Source of the DNA: Gliomastix tumulicola
Taxonomy: Eukaryota; Ascomycota; Sordariomycetes; Hypocreales; Bionectriaceae
Length of the DNA: 64,000 nt
NCBI GenBank assembly: GCA_001599755.1
Contig: BCHX01000003.1
Span: 2,019,289-2,083,288 of the forward strand
Direction of reading: 5' to 3'
The translations under genes and the position numbers were made by a program. Positions 25,622 through 36,316 of this stretch are shown here, in pieces (positions within the stretch are counted from its first letter, which is position 1; each line of letters begins with the position of its first letter). The notes below the pieces were generated by a model. It made no database searches. It was not told the origin of the DNA and was given only the letters and a program-made list of their open reading frames with translations.

Positions 25622-26949
25622 GGTTCGCGGGCTAGGGGGTCGCGTGATCGCTGTGTTCCTGCTACCGCCCCTTCAAAGGAGCTGAAGGTGAAGGACGTGG
25701 CACGCGAGGTGTCGCGGTGTACATGGCCCAGGCTGCCGCCGAATCACCGCCAGGTCCCGGAGCAGCGCCGATCAGCAGGACCAGCAGAGAGTAGTCCGAA
25801 TGGCGAAGGAGATGAAGAGGCCGCCTGACAGCCTAACAGCTACGCCAGCTCGCAGCGACGAATACAACAGTGCAATACCGTGCAGTAAATAGAGAGGCTC
25901 ACTGAGGAGCAGGAAACGGTGGGAATCAACGGTTTTTGTCGCCCCCTCTTCAGCTAACAAACGAGGGTGAAAGATAGACGTTGTTGATAGTAACAAACTG
26001 GCGATGACGATAGACGTATTCCGTTCCGAAGGTTGCACGAAGGAGGATCTGGGAAAAACTGGGGGGGCACGTGGAGGCAACCTCATGGCGCAGCCAATCA
26101 AGTGGTACGTGGCATCGGCGATCTAAATTGAAGCCGTCGTCGGTGCTCCAGCAACTTCTCAGTGGTTTGGAGTTTGGTCAAGTTTGCCCAGCTCTGCGTG
26201 CGTGTCCCACCGATGCGGAACACTCCACACAGATTAGCGAGGAAATCACAGTTACAGAATATCATGAATGTTGTGAGAGTATGCTAGGTGCACGGGATCA
26301 TCAGCACTTTCAAACCTCACACTTCGCCCGGATGGAAGCATCCCGTCGTGTCCTGTGGAAGCAAGCTAGCCCCTACCACACCTAGGGAGTGACTTTGCAC
26401 TAACACCCATGGACACTTTCAAGACTGACATTTGGTAGACAACGGCCAACGGAACCACTCAAGCCAGACTATGCGATCCCCAAAAATGCTATAAAAATCA
26501 GCGATAATTCACCCTTAATGGAAGAAGCAAGCTCGAGTCCTCCTGGCCCCTGAACAGGGTGAGGGAAGAGCTGAGCCTCAGCCTGTTGTCCTTAGACTGT
26601 CCAGCTTACCCCACACCGGCTTCACCTCCAAGCTTCAACCCCCCAAAAGGCATGAACTAGCGCCTTATTTCCCGCCCTTCACTTCTCCAGCTGCATTCAT
26701 CGAAACCAACCCGCGTGAACCGAGCTATCCATCCCAGAAGCATCCTCTCCTAGTTAACGGAGCTCGTCCTTTCACCTCTCCTCTCGATAGCTAAGCAGGC
26801 CATTCGAGCCAAGTTCCACCCGGCTACAGCGCAACGCCCAGCGAATATACCGACCTGTTAGACCCCCCCAAGACCATCCATCCATCTATCCATCCATCCA
26901 TCCCACCCACGAACTACTAGCCCTTCAGATCATCCAGCTAGATGGCACC
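25622..26949. other. Divergent intergenic region with CATC repeat
   Basis: About 1.3 kb between the starts of the minus-strand sterol-transfer gene and the plus-strand MIT-like gene, so it holds both promoters. A (CATC)n-like pyrimidine stretch at about 26875-26905 lies just upstream of the plus-strand ATG. No gene seen. Confidence 0.55.
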
Positions 26950-28071
26950 ATGGAGCCGACACCGCTCGTAAAAGCCCACGACCACGCGCGCGCCGCCGCC
27001 GTCGCGACCCGCCAGGCCTCGGACACGACCGTCGCCGTCAACGAGCACACCCACGCCGCCGGCGAGTTCGCCAACGCCGCGCGCAGCACGTCGAGCGTCG
27101 AGGCCCTCCGTACCCTCAAGCTCCTCGAAGAGCACCACCGCCGCCTCGCCGAGCTACTCAACCTCGACCCATCACCACCGACCTCGCAGGACCCCATTGC
27201 CGACTCGGGAGACGAGAAGGCCGGCGGCGGCGGCGGCTCGGAGAAGACGGATGACGAGAAGGCTGGGCGGAAGGACGAGGCTGCTGCTGCGGCGGCGGCG
27301 GACGGCGCACAGCCGGGGTCTGGGAAGGCAATGACGCAGAAGCCGGGGCTGCCGGGACAGAAGCGCATTGCCTCACGCGAGATGTCCTCGTCCATTGCGA
27401 GCAATCTGGCCTCGGCGAGGGGCATCCGGACAAAGACCCGCGGCCGGCCGCTCTCCCCGAGCATCTCCAACGACCAGGGCCTGGGCAATGTTGAGCCGCA
27501 TCCTCGAAGGGGCGGTTCCCGCAGCAAAATGAAGGAGATCATCGACCAGCAACAACAGCCGGCGACAGGGAAGCCAGGTTGGGTTCCCCCCATGCCGTCC
27601 TCCCCGCCCAAGAGGAACGAGGCGGCGCACCTCAAGTCGCATGACTCGACAATCAGCAATGCATCCAGCGCAGCCTCCCCGACCACCACAGCACCCGCAG
27701 ACGACAGCGGCTACTCGAGGTTCTACAGTACGTTCGGCAATCTCATCAACAAGATATCGACGCCGCTAGCGCTGGCTGGTCTCCCGCTCATCCAGGAGGA
27801 GTCCACCACTTCGCAGACGACAGCCTCCCCAGAAATCCCATCCCCAAAGCCATCCCCAAAGCAGCCCAAATCGCGGCCCCCTCTCGCCGCGGTCGTCGAG
27901 CCCGACCTCTCCAAGATCTACTCCAAGGCAACCATGCGCGCCATCTCCGGCGACAGCCACAGCGCCGCCGACTCGTTCTACGTCGTGCCCACCAGCGGCC
28001 ACACCGTCTCCTACGCCCGGATCCTCTCGTACTCGGAGAAGGAGAAGCAGCGCCAGGAGACGCCCCTCGCA

Positions 28072-28102
<31 letters not shown>

Positions 28103-28569
28103 ACGACTTTGTGGACGCCAGGGACGGCCCGTCGGCGTCGGCCGCCTCGTCGGGCGTCAAGCAGCGCATCGGCGGACGCGCGCGCACGGACAAGGAGCTC
28201 AGCAACACCGTCGAGGAGCTCTACACCGAGAACCAGACACTCAAGGTGTCGCTGGACAAGCTTACGAAGCGTCTGCACGCCTTTGAGGCCAGCGCGCAGA
28301 ACATGGCGGAGAGCTACCGCCTCATGCGTCCCGGGTCGCCCTTGGCCACGACGTCATCCGCCGCTTCCACGAGCGGGAGCAAGTCCCGCGAGTCGGAAGA
28401 GGAGTTTGCCGCGCTGCGAAAGCAGGTTGAGAGGCTAGAGAGGGATAACAAGAAGATGCAGAAGACGCTAGAGAAGTACCGCGAGAAGTGGGAGACGCTC
28501 AAGGCGGGCGCGAAGGCAAGGCGCGCACAGGGCGGCGGGGAGAGCGTAGAGGAAGCTGTGCCGGCATAA
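26950..28569 (+). CDS. MIT-like / coiled-coil protein, Atg38/NRBF2-like
   Basis: Single exon, 539 residues. Residues 1-75 form an alanine-rich three-helix pattern (PLVKAHDHARAAA, AVNEHTHAAGEFANAA, ALRTLKLLEEHHRRLAELL) typical of MIT domains. The C-terminal third has two coiled coils (about 415-450 and 475-515). An N-terminal MIT domain plus C-terminal coiled coil is the layout of Atg38/NRBF2, which bridges Vps34-Vps15 and Atg14-Vps30 in the autophagy PI3-kinase complex. The assignment is an inference from layout: the middle is a long disordered linker and the protein is more than twice the length of yeast Atg38. GGC/GAC triplet runs at about 28073-28108 encode Gly6-Asp6. The ATG at 26950 opens the long frame; an ATG eight bases upstream is in another frame. 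Confidence 0.75.
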
Positions 28570-28699
28570 GTCATACAGACGCGAGTTCATCTTTGGCTAT
28601 CTTTGGAGATTCACATACGGTACCATATAGGGCAAAAAAAAAAAGGCACTGCCATAGGAGGAAGCTATGAAATTCATCATCTTGGGCACAGGAACTATG

Positions 28700-30172
28700 T
28701 CAGTTCCACCAGAAACTAACACTGAAGCTGATGCTGAGACTTCGCACGTAGTGCCACCATCCTATGGGTATCAGTAACGTATCACCAGGCTCGAGCACAC
28801 ACTCCCTGTAATCCAGCCTTCCCAGCTCCTCTCTCAAGCCTTCATAGTCCTCCTCTTCAGCATCATCCGGCACCTCATCCCAGCCCTCGATCACGCCCAG
28901 ATCCAAGGCGCTGGTATTGCTCATATCAACCCCGTGCTCCGGCGCCCTCGGCCTCATACTCGGCGTCGCAGACGGGGGATACAGACGCACGTACTTGGCC
29001 CCGACGACCTGACACAGCAGGTTATGGTACCCATCGCAATGCAGCGGCGTGATCGTCCTCGCGGGTCCAAACCACGCATTCAGCTGCGGCACGTCCAGCT
29101 TCGGCTGGTCCCTCGACGGGTCAGTCGGATGCTTGGGCACATCGGCCCAGCAGAAGTCTGGCGTACACGTGTCGCCGCGCAGGGACGGGATCTGACGGAA
29201 GAGGTCGTGCTGCGCGAGATAGCCGACTGCAGGAGGAGCGTCGTCGTCGTCGTCGTCGTCGTCGTCTGTAGAGGAGGCGTCGAGGGTGATGTAGCGGCGG
29301 AGGAAGTCGCCGAACTTGATGAGCTCCTGACCCCAGCCCTCGTCGACGTAGCTGCGTCCCACCTCCACTGGGACGAGTCTCCTGCCTTCCAATGTTCGAG
29401 AGAGAAGGTATTCGACGCTATTCCACGGCCTATCATCTAAAGCGGGCCAGTCGCTCATCAGGCCGGAGAGGACGAGCGGTGCAGGGGCCTTGTCTGGATC
29501 GTTCATGTAGTCTTCAAACACGTCGAGTGTCCAGCCATCATATCTGCGACACGTCTTGTCTGCTCGCATAGCAGGACGACCATACGGCTCCTCGGAAGAG
29601 AAGACGGTGTCTGCTGTCCTCTGCCGCTTACTCGGTCTCTCCCGGTTTGCGGACTGCTCGCGCCCCATCTCCTCCAGCAACGAAAGCGTGCCCTCGATCC
29701 ATCTCGGCCCCAGCGTGCTGCCCTGCCCGCCCGTAGTAATAAGCGCCCGATCCAAGCTATCCACGACAGAGTCTAGCACGTCGTCCTCCAGCACGCCCTG
29801 CGGTCTTGTCGACGAGACGACCGAATGGAGACTCTTCAGGATCAGGGTATCCGTGTAGAGGTGCCTCCAGCCTTCTGGAACCAGATCGTGGCGGTAGGCG
29901 TAGAACTTGGCCATGGCGACGGAGGCTAGGTTCTGGAGACGCTGGAGCACCAGGTCGAGGCTGACAGTGCCACCATTCTCGGGGGTTGTTGTCCTCAGCT
30001 GCTGTCCTAGAAGCTGTGCCTGTGAGGCGAGGAGCTGCTGCATGGGCACAAGGGAGCCATCTGATGCATTGGTCTCCGCCTGTGAAGTACCAGAAGGATA
30101 GTTTTGTCCGCTGATAACGTCAGCAGCAGCAGTATATCGCTGTATAAGATTCTCGTGCGGTGTTAGCTCCAT
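28700..30172 (-). CDS. JmjC-domain oxygenase, KDM8/JMJD5-like
   Basis: Single-exon protein of 490 residues. The C-terminal 230 residues form a cupin-8/JmjC fold. The Fe(II) facial triad is visible as H378-x-D380 in LHCDGYHN and H474 in GWWHYV, with the strand PGDTLLIPIGWWHY characteristic of JMJD5/tRNA-hydroxylase-type enzymes. A Fe(II)/2-oxoglutarate-dependent hydroxylase is expected; the substrate (protein Arg/Lys or other) is not visible. The N-terminal half is helical without a known domain. An Asp run (nine residues, near 302-312) interrupts the catalytic domain. I chose the ATG at 30172 (MELTPHENL); a frame-open ATG at 30271 would add 33 residues including an improbable FFFFF run. It converges with the MIT-like gene, 130 nt between stops. 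Confidence 0.88.
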   Translation of the reverse strand: MELTPHENLIQRYTAAADVISGQNYPSGTSQAETNASDGSLVPMQQLLASQAQLLGQQLRTTTPENGGTVSLDLVLQRLQNLASVAMAKFYAYRHDLVPEGWRHLYTDTLILKSLHSVVSSTRPQGVLEDDVLDSVVDSLDRALITTGGQGSTLGPRWIEGTLSLLEEMGREQSANRERPSKRQRTADTVFSSEEPYGRPAMRADKTCRRYDGWTLDVFEDYMNDPDKAPAPLVLSGLMSDWPALDDRPWNSVEYLLSRTLEGRRLVPVEVGRSYVDEGWGQELIKFGDFLRRYITLDASSTDDDDDDDDDAPPAVGYLAQHDLFRQIPSLRGDTCTPDFCWADVPKHPTDPSRDQPKLDVPQLNAWFGPARTITPLHCDGYHNLLCQVVGAKYVRLYPPSATPSMRPRAPEHGVDMSNTSALDLGVIEGWDEVPDDAEEEDYEGLREELGRLDYRECVLEPGDTLLIPIGWWHYVRSLSISFSVSFWWN

Positions 30173-30445
30173 TGCTGTGGATGTTCGAGGCAGGTGGTGT
30201 GATGCATCTTGTAAGTGCGAGTAGTGACTAGAAAAGAAGAAAAAAAAGCCTACCCTATCACGGCTCAGCATCAGACCAATGGAAACATCACAACTTCTAG
30301 GCCTTCTTGGACAGATACTTCTAGCTATTATTAATGCTTGCTAGTGACTGACTGTATTGGCTATAATACACACGTAATTGCACACACAAACTTTACACAT
30401 TATATGATCGCGTTCCCAGGTTCAAGCCCTCCAGGGTTACCCATC

Positions 30446-32695
30446 TCAGCACGTCCACATGCCGACCGTGCCGTCTTGACGCCCCTCGACCAGATATCCG
30501 TCCCGTACACGCACACGCTCGATAATGGCCGCCGTCTTGCCCTCCTCGGCGGCGATGATGCCCGCGCCGCAGTCCCATTGCCGGCCCTCGACCTTGTCGT
30601 ACACCTTGACCACGTCCTCGCCCGCCGCGCTGACGATGCGCCGCGTGTCGAACATCATGTCCGTGACGGCGTTGTCGTAGCCGTAGGCGTCGTGTAGTGC
30701 CCCTGTTCGGAGATCCCATATCTGGATATGTCTGTCAGTGCCCGATGTTGTATGAAAAAGAGGTGAGGTTGGGAATGTACTCACTCTGATGCTTCTGTCT
30801 AAACTGCCTGTCACGAGATGGACGTCGTCGAACTGCAGGCACGTCACGGCGCCTGTGTGGCCAGGCAGACTGCGATGTACCTGTCCGCTTCGCAGATCCC
30901 ATAGACGGACCATGCCGTCAGCAGTTCCGCAAGCCAACGCCGACTCGAAGACTTGCAAAGCACCCACAAAGTCCGCAGAAGCATGGGATCGACCGCCTGT
31001 CGGCCTCCAAGCCCCGTCGCCGCTGCCTATCGTCGCAGAAGCCTGCGCCGCCGCCCACATGACATCCAACGTCTGCACGCAGCGCCCCTTGTCCAGATCC
31101 CAGTGGCGGATCGTCTTGTCGGCAGACCCGGAGACCAGCACGTCGCCCCGGAAGTGCAGTGCCGTGATCTCGTCCACGTGGGCTGAGAGCGTGAATAGCT
31201 CGCAGTCGTCCATGCTTCCCTCGGGCGGTTCGATGGCGTGGTCGTTAGGGTTCTCCCATGCGATGGCGTCCTCCTCGTCGTCCTCTCGGTCGTACTGCCC
31301 ACCCTGCGGGTCGTACCGCGATCTGCTTAGGTCCCAGAGCTTGATCGTCGCATCCTTGGATCCCGTGGCCAGGATGTTGTCCTCGATCTGCAGGGCACGC
31401 ACCGAAGCAGTGTGGCCCTCCAGCGACCCCATGCACCTCCCGGCATTCATATCCCACACCTTTATCGTATCGTCTAGGGCTGCTGTTGCCAACACTCCAA
31501 ACGGCGCGTCGAAGTCGAGCGCTGTGATGTTATCCCTGTGTGCGCGAATCTCGCGAATGTTGGACCCTGGTTCGAAGTGCTCGTGTAGGATAGGCATCGA
31601 TTTCTTCCTGTGTACCTTTTTTGACTTCCTCGAGGGTGTGCTGGTCGCTGATGTGGGGAGCTTCTCGTAGACGGATTGTGACATGAATTCGTGATCGTAG
31701 GAGTCGCCCGCCAGGTCCTTCTCCTCCTGTGTTGCTGTGTTCCTGGCAATTTCCTCTGCTTCGTCTACCAGCGCCTGCGCCTCGTCTAACCTCCCTTCGA
31801 CGTCGATAACTGCACTCACCATGTTAGTTTTCTCCACGCAAACACCAACCCTAGACAAGTAAAACCCACGATCGTGTTCTAGAAGAGCCTCCTCCTGCTC
31901 AAGCCCAGCCAGTCTTTCCAAAATGATCCTCCGCATGCCGTGCAGGTTGGCAATCTTGTTGTCTATCTCGCGGATCTCGCTGCTCGCCATGTTCTTCCGC
32001 ACGCCGAGCAGGTCAAACTCGTGCAGCATCGCCGCCTTATCCTTCTTCAGCTGCGCCAGCTTCGTCGGCCCCCCCGCGCCGCCGCCGCCGCCACCGGGCG
32101 TCGACGGCCCGTCCTCGAGCATCTTCCGCCCCCGCGACACGCGCCGCCGGAACTTCTTGCCCTCGTCGGTGAGCTCGGGGAAGCTGGCCTGGAAGCCCTG
32201 GAAGAGCGAGTAGGGGTTGTCGTGCTCGGGGATGTTGGACAGCAGCTCGTCGGGCAGGTGCGTGAGGGCGCGGTGCTGGATCTCCGTCTTGGAGAGCTTG
32301 GAGCGCACCATCTCGGTCGGCGTGGTCGTGCGGGACATGGAGAAGACGCTGCGCTGGACGACCGGCCGCTTGAGCTGCTTGTGGACCTCGACGAGGGCGT
32401 TCTGGTAGTGGGCGCCCGCGGCGTCGGCATTGGGCCCCATGAGGTGGTTCGCCGTCGTCGTGACCTTGCGGCCAAACGCCTCTAGTCCGCGGGTCTGCGT
32501 GGGGAGACGTCCTTCATGTCAGTCCTTTCTGCTGGTGGCGGCACGCGACGGGCTCGCTTGTCCCGGGCACATGACGTGCATGGCGTCTGTGTACATGTGA
32601 TTGGAGGTAGGATGTCGACATACCGAGATAATGGACTGGTCATCGTCGCCGCCGCCGTCATCCGGGAAGGCATACGGGCTCTCTGGATCGGCCAT
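30446..32695 (-). CDS. mdv1: Mitochondrial division protein 1 (WD40 adaptor)
   Basis: Mdv1 binds Fis1 on the mitochondrial outer membrane and recruits the dynamin Dnm1 for fission. Exons 32695..32624, 32494..30785 and 30721..30446 give 685 residues, close to other fungal Mdv1. Exon 1 encodes MADPESPYAF...SIIS and joins TRGLEAFGRKVTTTANHL, the conserved Mdv1 N-terminus. A coiled coil occupies about 130-240 (LAQLKKDKAAMLHEFDLLG onward). Seven WD40 repeats run from about residue 315 to the end (TIKVWDMNAG, TIKLWDLS, TIRHWDLDKG, MVRLWDLRSG, SIR/IWDLRTG). The second intron (30722..30784) is exactly 63 nt with no stop, so unspliced RNA would insert 21 residues in frame inside a WD40 blade; splicing restores the canonical SIRIWDLRTG. 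Confidence 0.95.
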
Positions 32696-33049
32696 GGCTC
32701 AGTACAGCCGTGAATAGGGCGTGATGAGCCTGTGAATTGTCGCTGTGTGATGTCGAGGATCAAGATTTCGGGACAGCTCGAACCCACCCACAGCCGCGAA
32801 GTGACCGAAGCGAAGCGACAGCCTACCCGGGAGTTAAAACCACTCCACCCAATATTCAGGGAGAATCGATAATAGTAGCTGAAGTCACTCCCTTAGTTTC
32901 GTTAATTCAAGGGGTAATATATGTTTTTCTATCGATATGGAGGAGGAGGTTTTATAATTGGAAATAGTTATGAGAAAGTTATTTGGGAACATGATCTAAA
33001 TATCAATAATCACAACAGGAAGCGCCAACTACAATACCTACGCGCCGCA
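32696..33049. other. Short intergenic with AT-rich patch
   Basis: About 350 nt between the mdv1 start and the dynamin stop, both minus strand. From about 32850 to 33020 the composition turns AT-rich (TTAATTC, GTAATATATG, TTTTATAATTGG), unlike the rest of the window. No gene seen. It should hold the mdv1 promoter and the dynamin 3' end. Confidence 0.6.
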
Positions 33050-35517
33050 CTAGAAGATGAGATCCTCGTCATCACTAAACACTGCCGCCGCATGATTTAC
33101 ATCATCGTCCGAGTCCTTCCCTGAGGAGTCTGTCATTTTGGCATTGCCATTCGGCCAAATTTGCCAACCTGTCTGACTTGGCAAACCGCTTGCCCTCTCG
33201 CTTGCCCCCTTTGCCCCTGTCTTGGGGCCTTGTACGAGCTGTCGCTGGCCATTGTTCATCGCCTCGACCCCTTTCGCTTTCTTCGTTGCCTTCTTGCGGG
33301 GAGGAGCCGCTGTCACCCCGTTAGTCGTGGCCCTGGGAGGACTTGTTTCATGCTGATCGTGCTTCTGTTCCGGTGGTGGCTCCTGGTCTGCTCGTTCCAT
33401 TTTCTGGCCGCTCGCCATCGCAATGGCCTGGCAGTCGTTGTGAGCCTTCTTCAGCCCTGCGACCTTCCGCTCCAGGCCGTCTCGCTTGGTCCTGTTGAGT
33501 TTGTCTTCTGCGGCGATTTCGGCCACCCTCGCCGTATCCATCTGGAGTAACTCTACCATGCTAAAGACAGTGTCCAGTCCGTCTATGAGATGTCTCTCAG
33601 CTACTTGTGTGATGACGTTGGAGATGAAGATCTTGGATGTGAGCTGCGGAACACGCGGTCAGAAAATACTCCAAAAAAAGACGCGATCCACGTGTGTTCA
33701 GGGAATGGCGCACATACCTCGTAATACGCTATCATCTTCAGCGAGAACTCCCTCTCTGAAGAACTTTCACCCGACGGGGGAAACCTCTCCTGCAGCTCCT
33801 TCAGCCGCTTTGGATACTCTGGCCCGTAGAACGGCGAGCGCCTTTGGCGGTCCCGCAAGAGCCTCGCCAGCTCCTCCCTAGCCCGCTTATGGCGCTCTTG
33901 GATCTTCTCGTTTAGGAGGATCGACCACAGCCGAGTTCGCATGCGCTGCGGCCAGACGGAGTCGACAACTTGCTGGAGGAACTTGCTCGCAATACCCTCC
34001 ATCCTATCGCTATAGTCGCGAGCGATGTCATCCCATTTCCTCGAGTACTCGGCGAACAGATGATAGACGAGCAGCGGATCGTAGTCGCCTTGAAGTTGCT
34101 GTCCCCTGTACCCCTCGAGGAAAGGTTTCACGGTCCCAGTTTCGAATTTCTTTAGCCTTGCGATGGCGTCTGAGTCGGAGTCCTGGGAACCGTCGATTTC
34201 TGCGAGTGGCACCTCGCAACCGCGCTCGCGTATGTCTTCCTCGAACGCCGTGTTTTCGTGCCAGATATAGGCGCGGAAATTTCGGGCTGACACCGGGGAC
34301 GACCCGTCGTTGTCTCCCATGCGGAAGAAGGCTTGTTGGTCAAGGTCGGAGCCCTGAATGCCGGACTTCATGAGGTCTCTCGAACGCGAGAAGAGTGTCA
34401 CGACTTCCATCATCATCTCAGACTCGGTGTCGACACGGCGTCCCATCCGGGAAAGTTCTTCCTCGGAGCGCGTGAGTTCTTCCTTGATTTCCTTTAAGAG
34501 ATCAGGGAAGTACTCGGTGATGTGGTCAGAGAGCAGCTCGCTCAATTTTGAAACCAGATCCTTGATACCATAAGTGCCCGATGGCAACGTCCCCCATTTG
34601 CCTTGGCTAAAGAACTCTAGTTCCTTTTGATTGCGGACCTCGGCCGGAAGATCCATCTCTTCATGGTTGCGATTTCGTAGGACGTGCCAGCCTAGGTCGA
34701 AGATGAACTCTTCGTTTTTGACCAGTTTCAGGAACTTATCCTCGAGGCCGATAGTCCTCGAGAGGTCGGGCTTGGTGACAATGCCGAGTGTTCGGAGGCC
34801 TCTCGTGTCGCAGTCTCTGGCCTTCTTCAGGACTACCTGAGTAGCATAGTCGGTGTTTCCGGCAACGACAGCAAGAATGATAGTTCGTGGCCTTGTCATA
34901 TAATCAGAGGCAATCTGGTTGATGGCTTCAATGTCGTCGGCAGTTTGCTCTTGGTTTGGCGTGTGGATGAAGCCCGGAAGATCAATCAGGGTCAGCAGCG
35001 GCATCGTTGGTCCGGAGATCTCGACGGTCATGACGTCCCGTGATGCGAATCTGCGTACTCGAGTTCCGCCGAAAATGACGTTCTCAGCTTCGTTGATGAT
35101 GCTGCCGAGCCGCGATGGGTCCACGGTTCGATATATGAGCTGGGAAAGACGATCTCGGTCGTCGGCAGTCCTGTGCTTGCTTGGCATGATGCCAACAGAG
35201 ATGGCGAAGTCGGCGCCGCGACGAAGGCGGAACTCGGTTGCGAGTCTTGTGCAAGCTTTGGAGTCCTTGGGCATTGGGATCCCCGAGATGGCCTCAAGCA
35301 CGGAGCTTTTGCCGGCGGATTGGTCTCCAACCACAACGAGCTGTGGCAGCTTGACCTCGTCCAGAGTGGCAGATCGTAACCCGTCGATGACGTCCAGCAT
35401 GCGCTGTTGGTTTTGAGCCAGCCCCCGAAGGTGGTCTGCGATGTCGCTCATCCTGCCTGGGATCTGGTCAGGAACTGTTTCTAAGAAACTGTCTCCCGAT
35501 AGGGTACCGTTCGCCAT
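33050..35517 (-). CDS. Mx-like dynamin-family GTPase
   Basis: Exons 35517..33718 and 33643..33050 (74-nt intron, GTATGT..GCAG) give 797 residues. GTPase motifs: GDQSAGKSS (64-72), DLPG (179-182), TKPD (248-251). A helical stalk follows, and the GTPase effector region begins around the exon junction (REFSLKMIAYYE, then LTSKIFISNVITQ) and runs to about 650. There is no PH domain or transmembrane segment, so it is neither classical dynamin nor mitofusin; it fits the fungal Mx/Vps1-like side family that often varies between strains. The last 140 residues are a disordered, basic-then-acidic tail (RKKATKKAKG..., ending SDDEDLIF), unusual for the family. The substrate membrane is unknown. It lies immediately upstream of mdv1 on the same strand and is divergent from the STAND-N protein gene. 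Confidence 0.92.
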
Positions 35518-36316
35518 GCTGTAGGCGATTTCGGGGGGTACGAGAGCACGGCTTCGTTATGCTCGTCGGAGAAGGTCAGGTGCTGTAGATGTAGGGAGGA
35601 GCGATGGTTCGTTTGCCGTGTTACGCCCATCGTGTATGGATGGCGAGTCGAGCATGTTAAATATACCTTCGTCAACATCGACAAAACCACGCCACTCTCC
35701 AAGGCGTCCATGAGGCAGCGACAGCGTGGTCATATCTAGGCTGCAAGCAGTGGCAGACTGGGCAGGTCCAGTTCGGACGTGGCCAGAGGAGTGCCACGAC
35801 ACACAGTTACATTTCAAGTTTCTAGCTGAGTGATGGGGAAACTTGGGCCGCCACAACCACCACGAGGGTTTCCCGAGCTGTGGTGCGTCGTAATTGTAAT
35901 CAAGAGTTGGAGCATGCCATGTCAACGAGGGCGAAGTAAAGTGACTCACTGGAACTCTCCACAGAGAGTTGAGGTTGTAAGCCGCCAAACTTGTTGACCC
36001 ATTTGGGCTGCTGCCGATTGGCCCAATGTGAGTTGGCCATGCACAGCCACAGATGTTCGGTATCAACTTGTGTTGTCCAGCTGGCATAAACCACAGCCAT
36101 GAACTGTTGGCCCGTGGCAAACTTGAATACGTGATGCGAAGTAAGGTTCGAACACAGAGCAAGGTGGTATAGGATTGCATGCATGTATGCCTTGCTGGCA
36201 ACTGTACTGGTGGCCGCTTGCCGGCTGTATTAGTCTCTCGGTTAAGGCCAGTTTTATTCCCACTGAACGGTCCTGATCCCGTCTTCGCGAGGAAAGGCAG
36301 CATCGACAACGGCACC
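35518..36316. other. Divergent promoter region, dynamin / STAND-N gene
   Basis: About 800 nt between two start codons on opposite strands. A minus-strand frame runs across part of it and into the next gene, but its composition is not protein-like and it overlaps a well-supported plus-strand exon. I see no gene. Confidence 0.55.

Noticed and set aside
28700..30271. Upstream ATG of the JmjC gene at 30271
   Set aside because: Would add a run of Phe encoded by an A/T homopolymer; MELTPHENL at 30172 is a more natural start.
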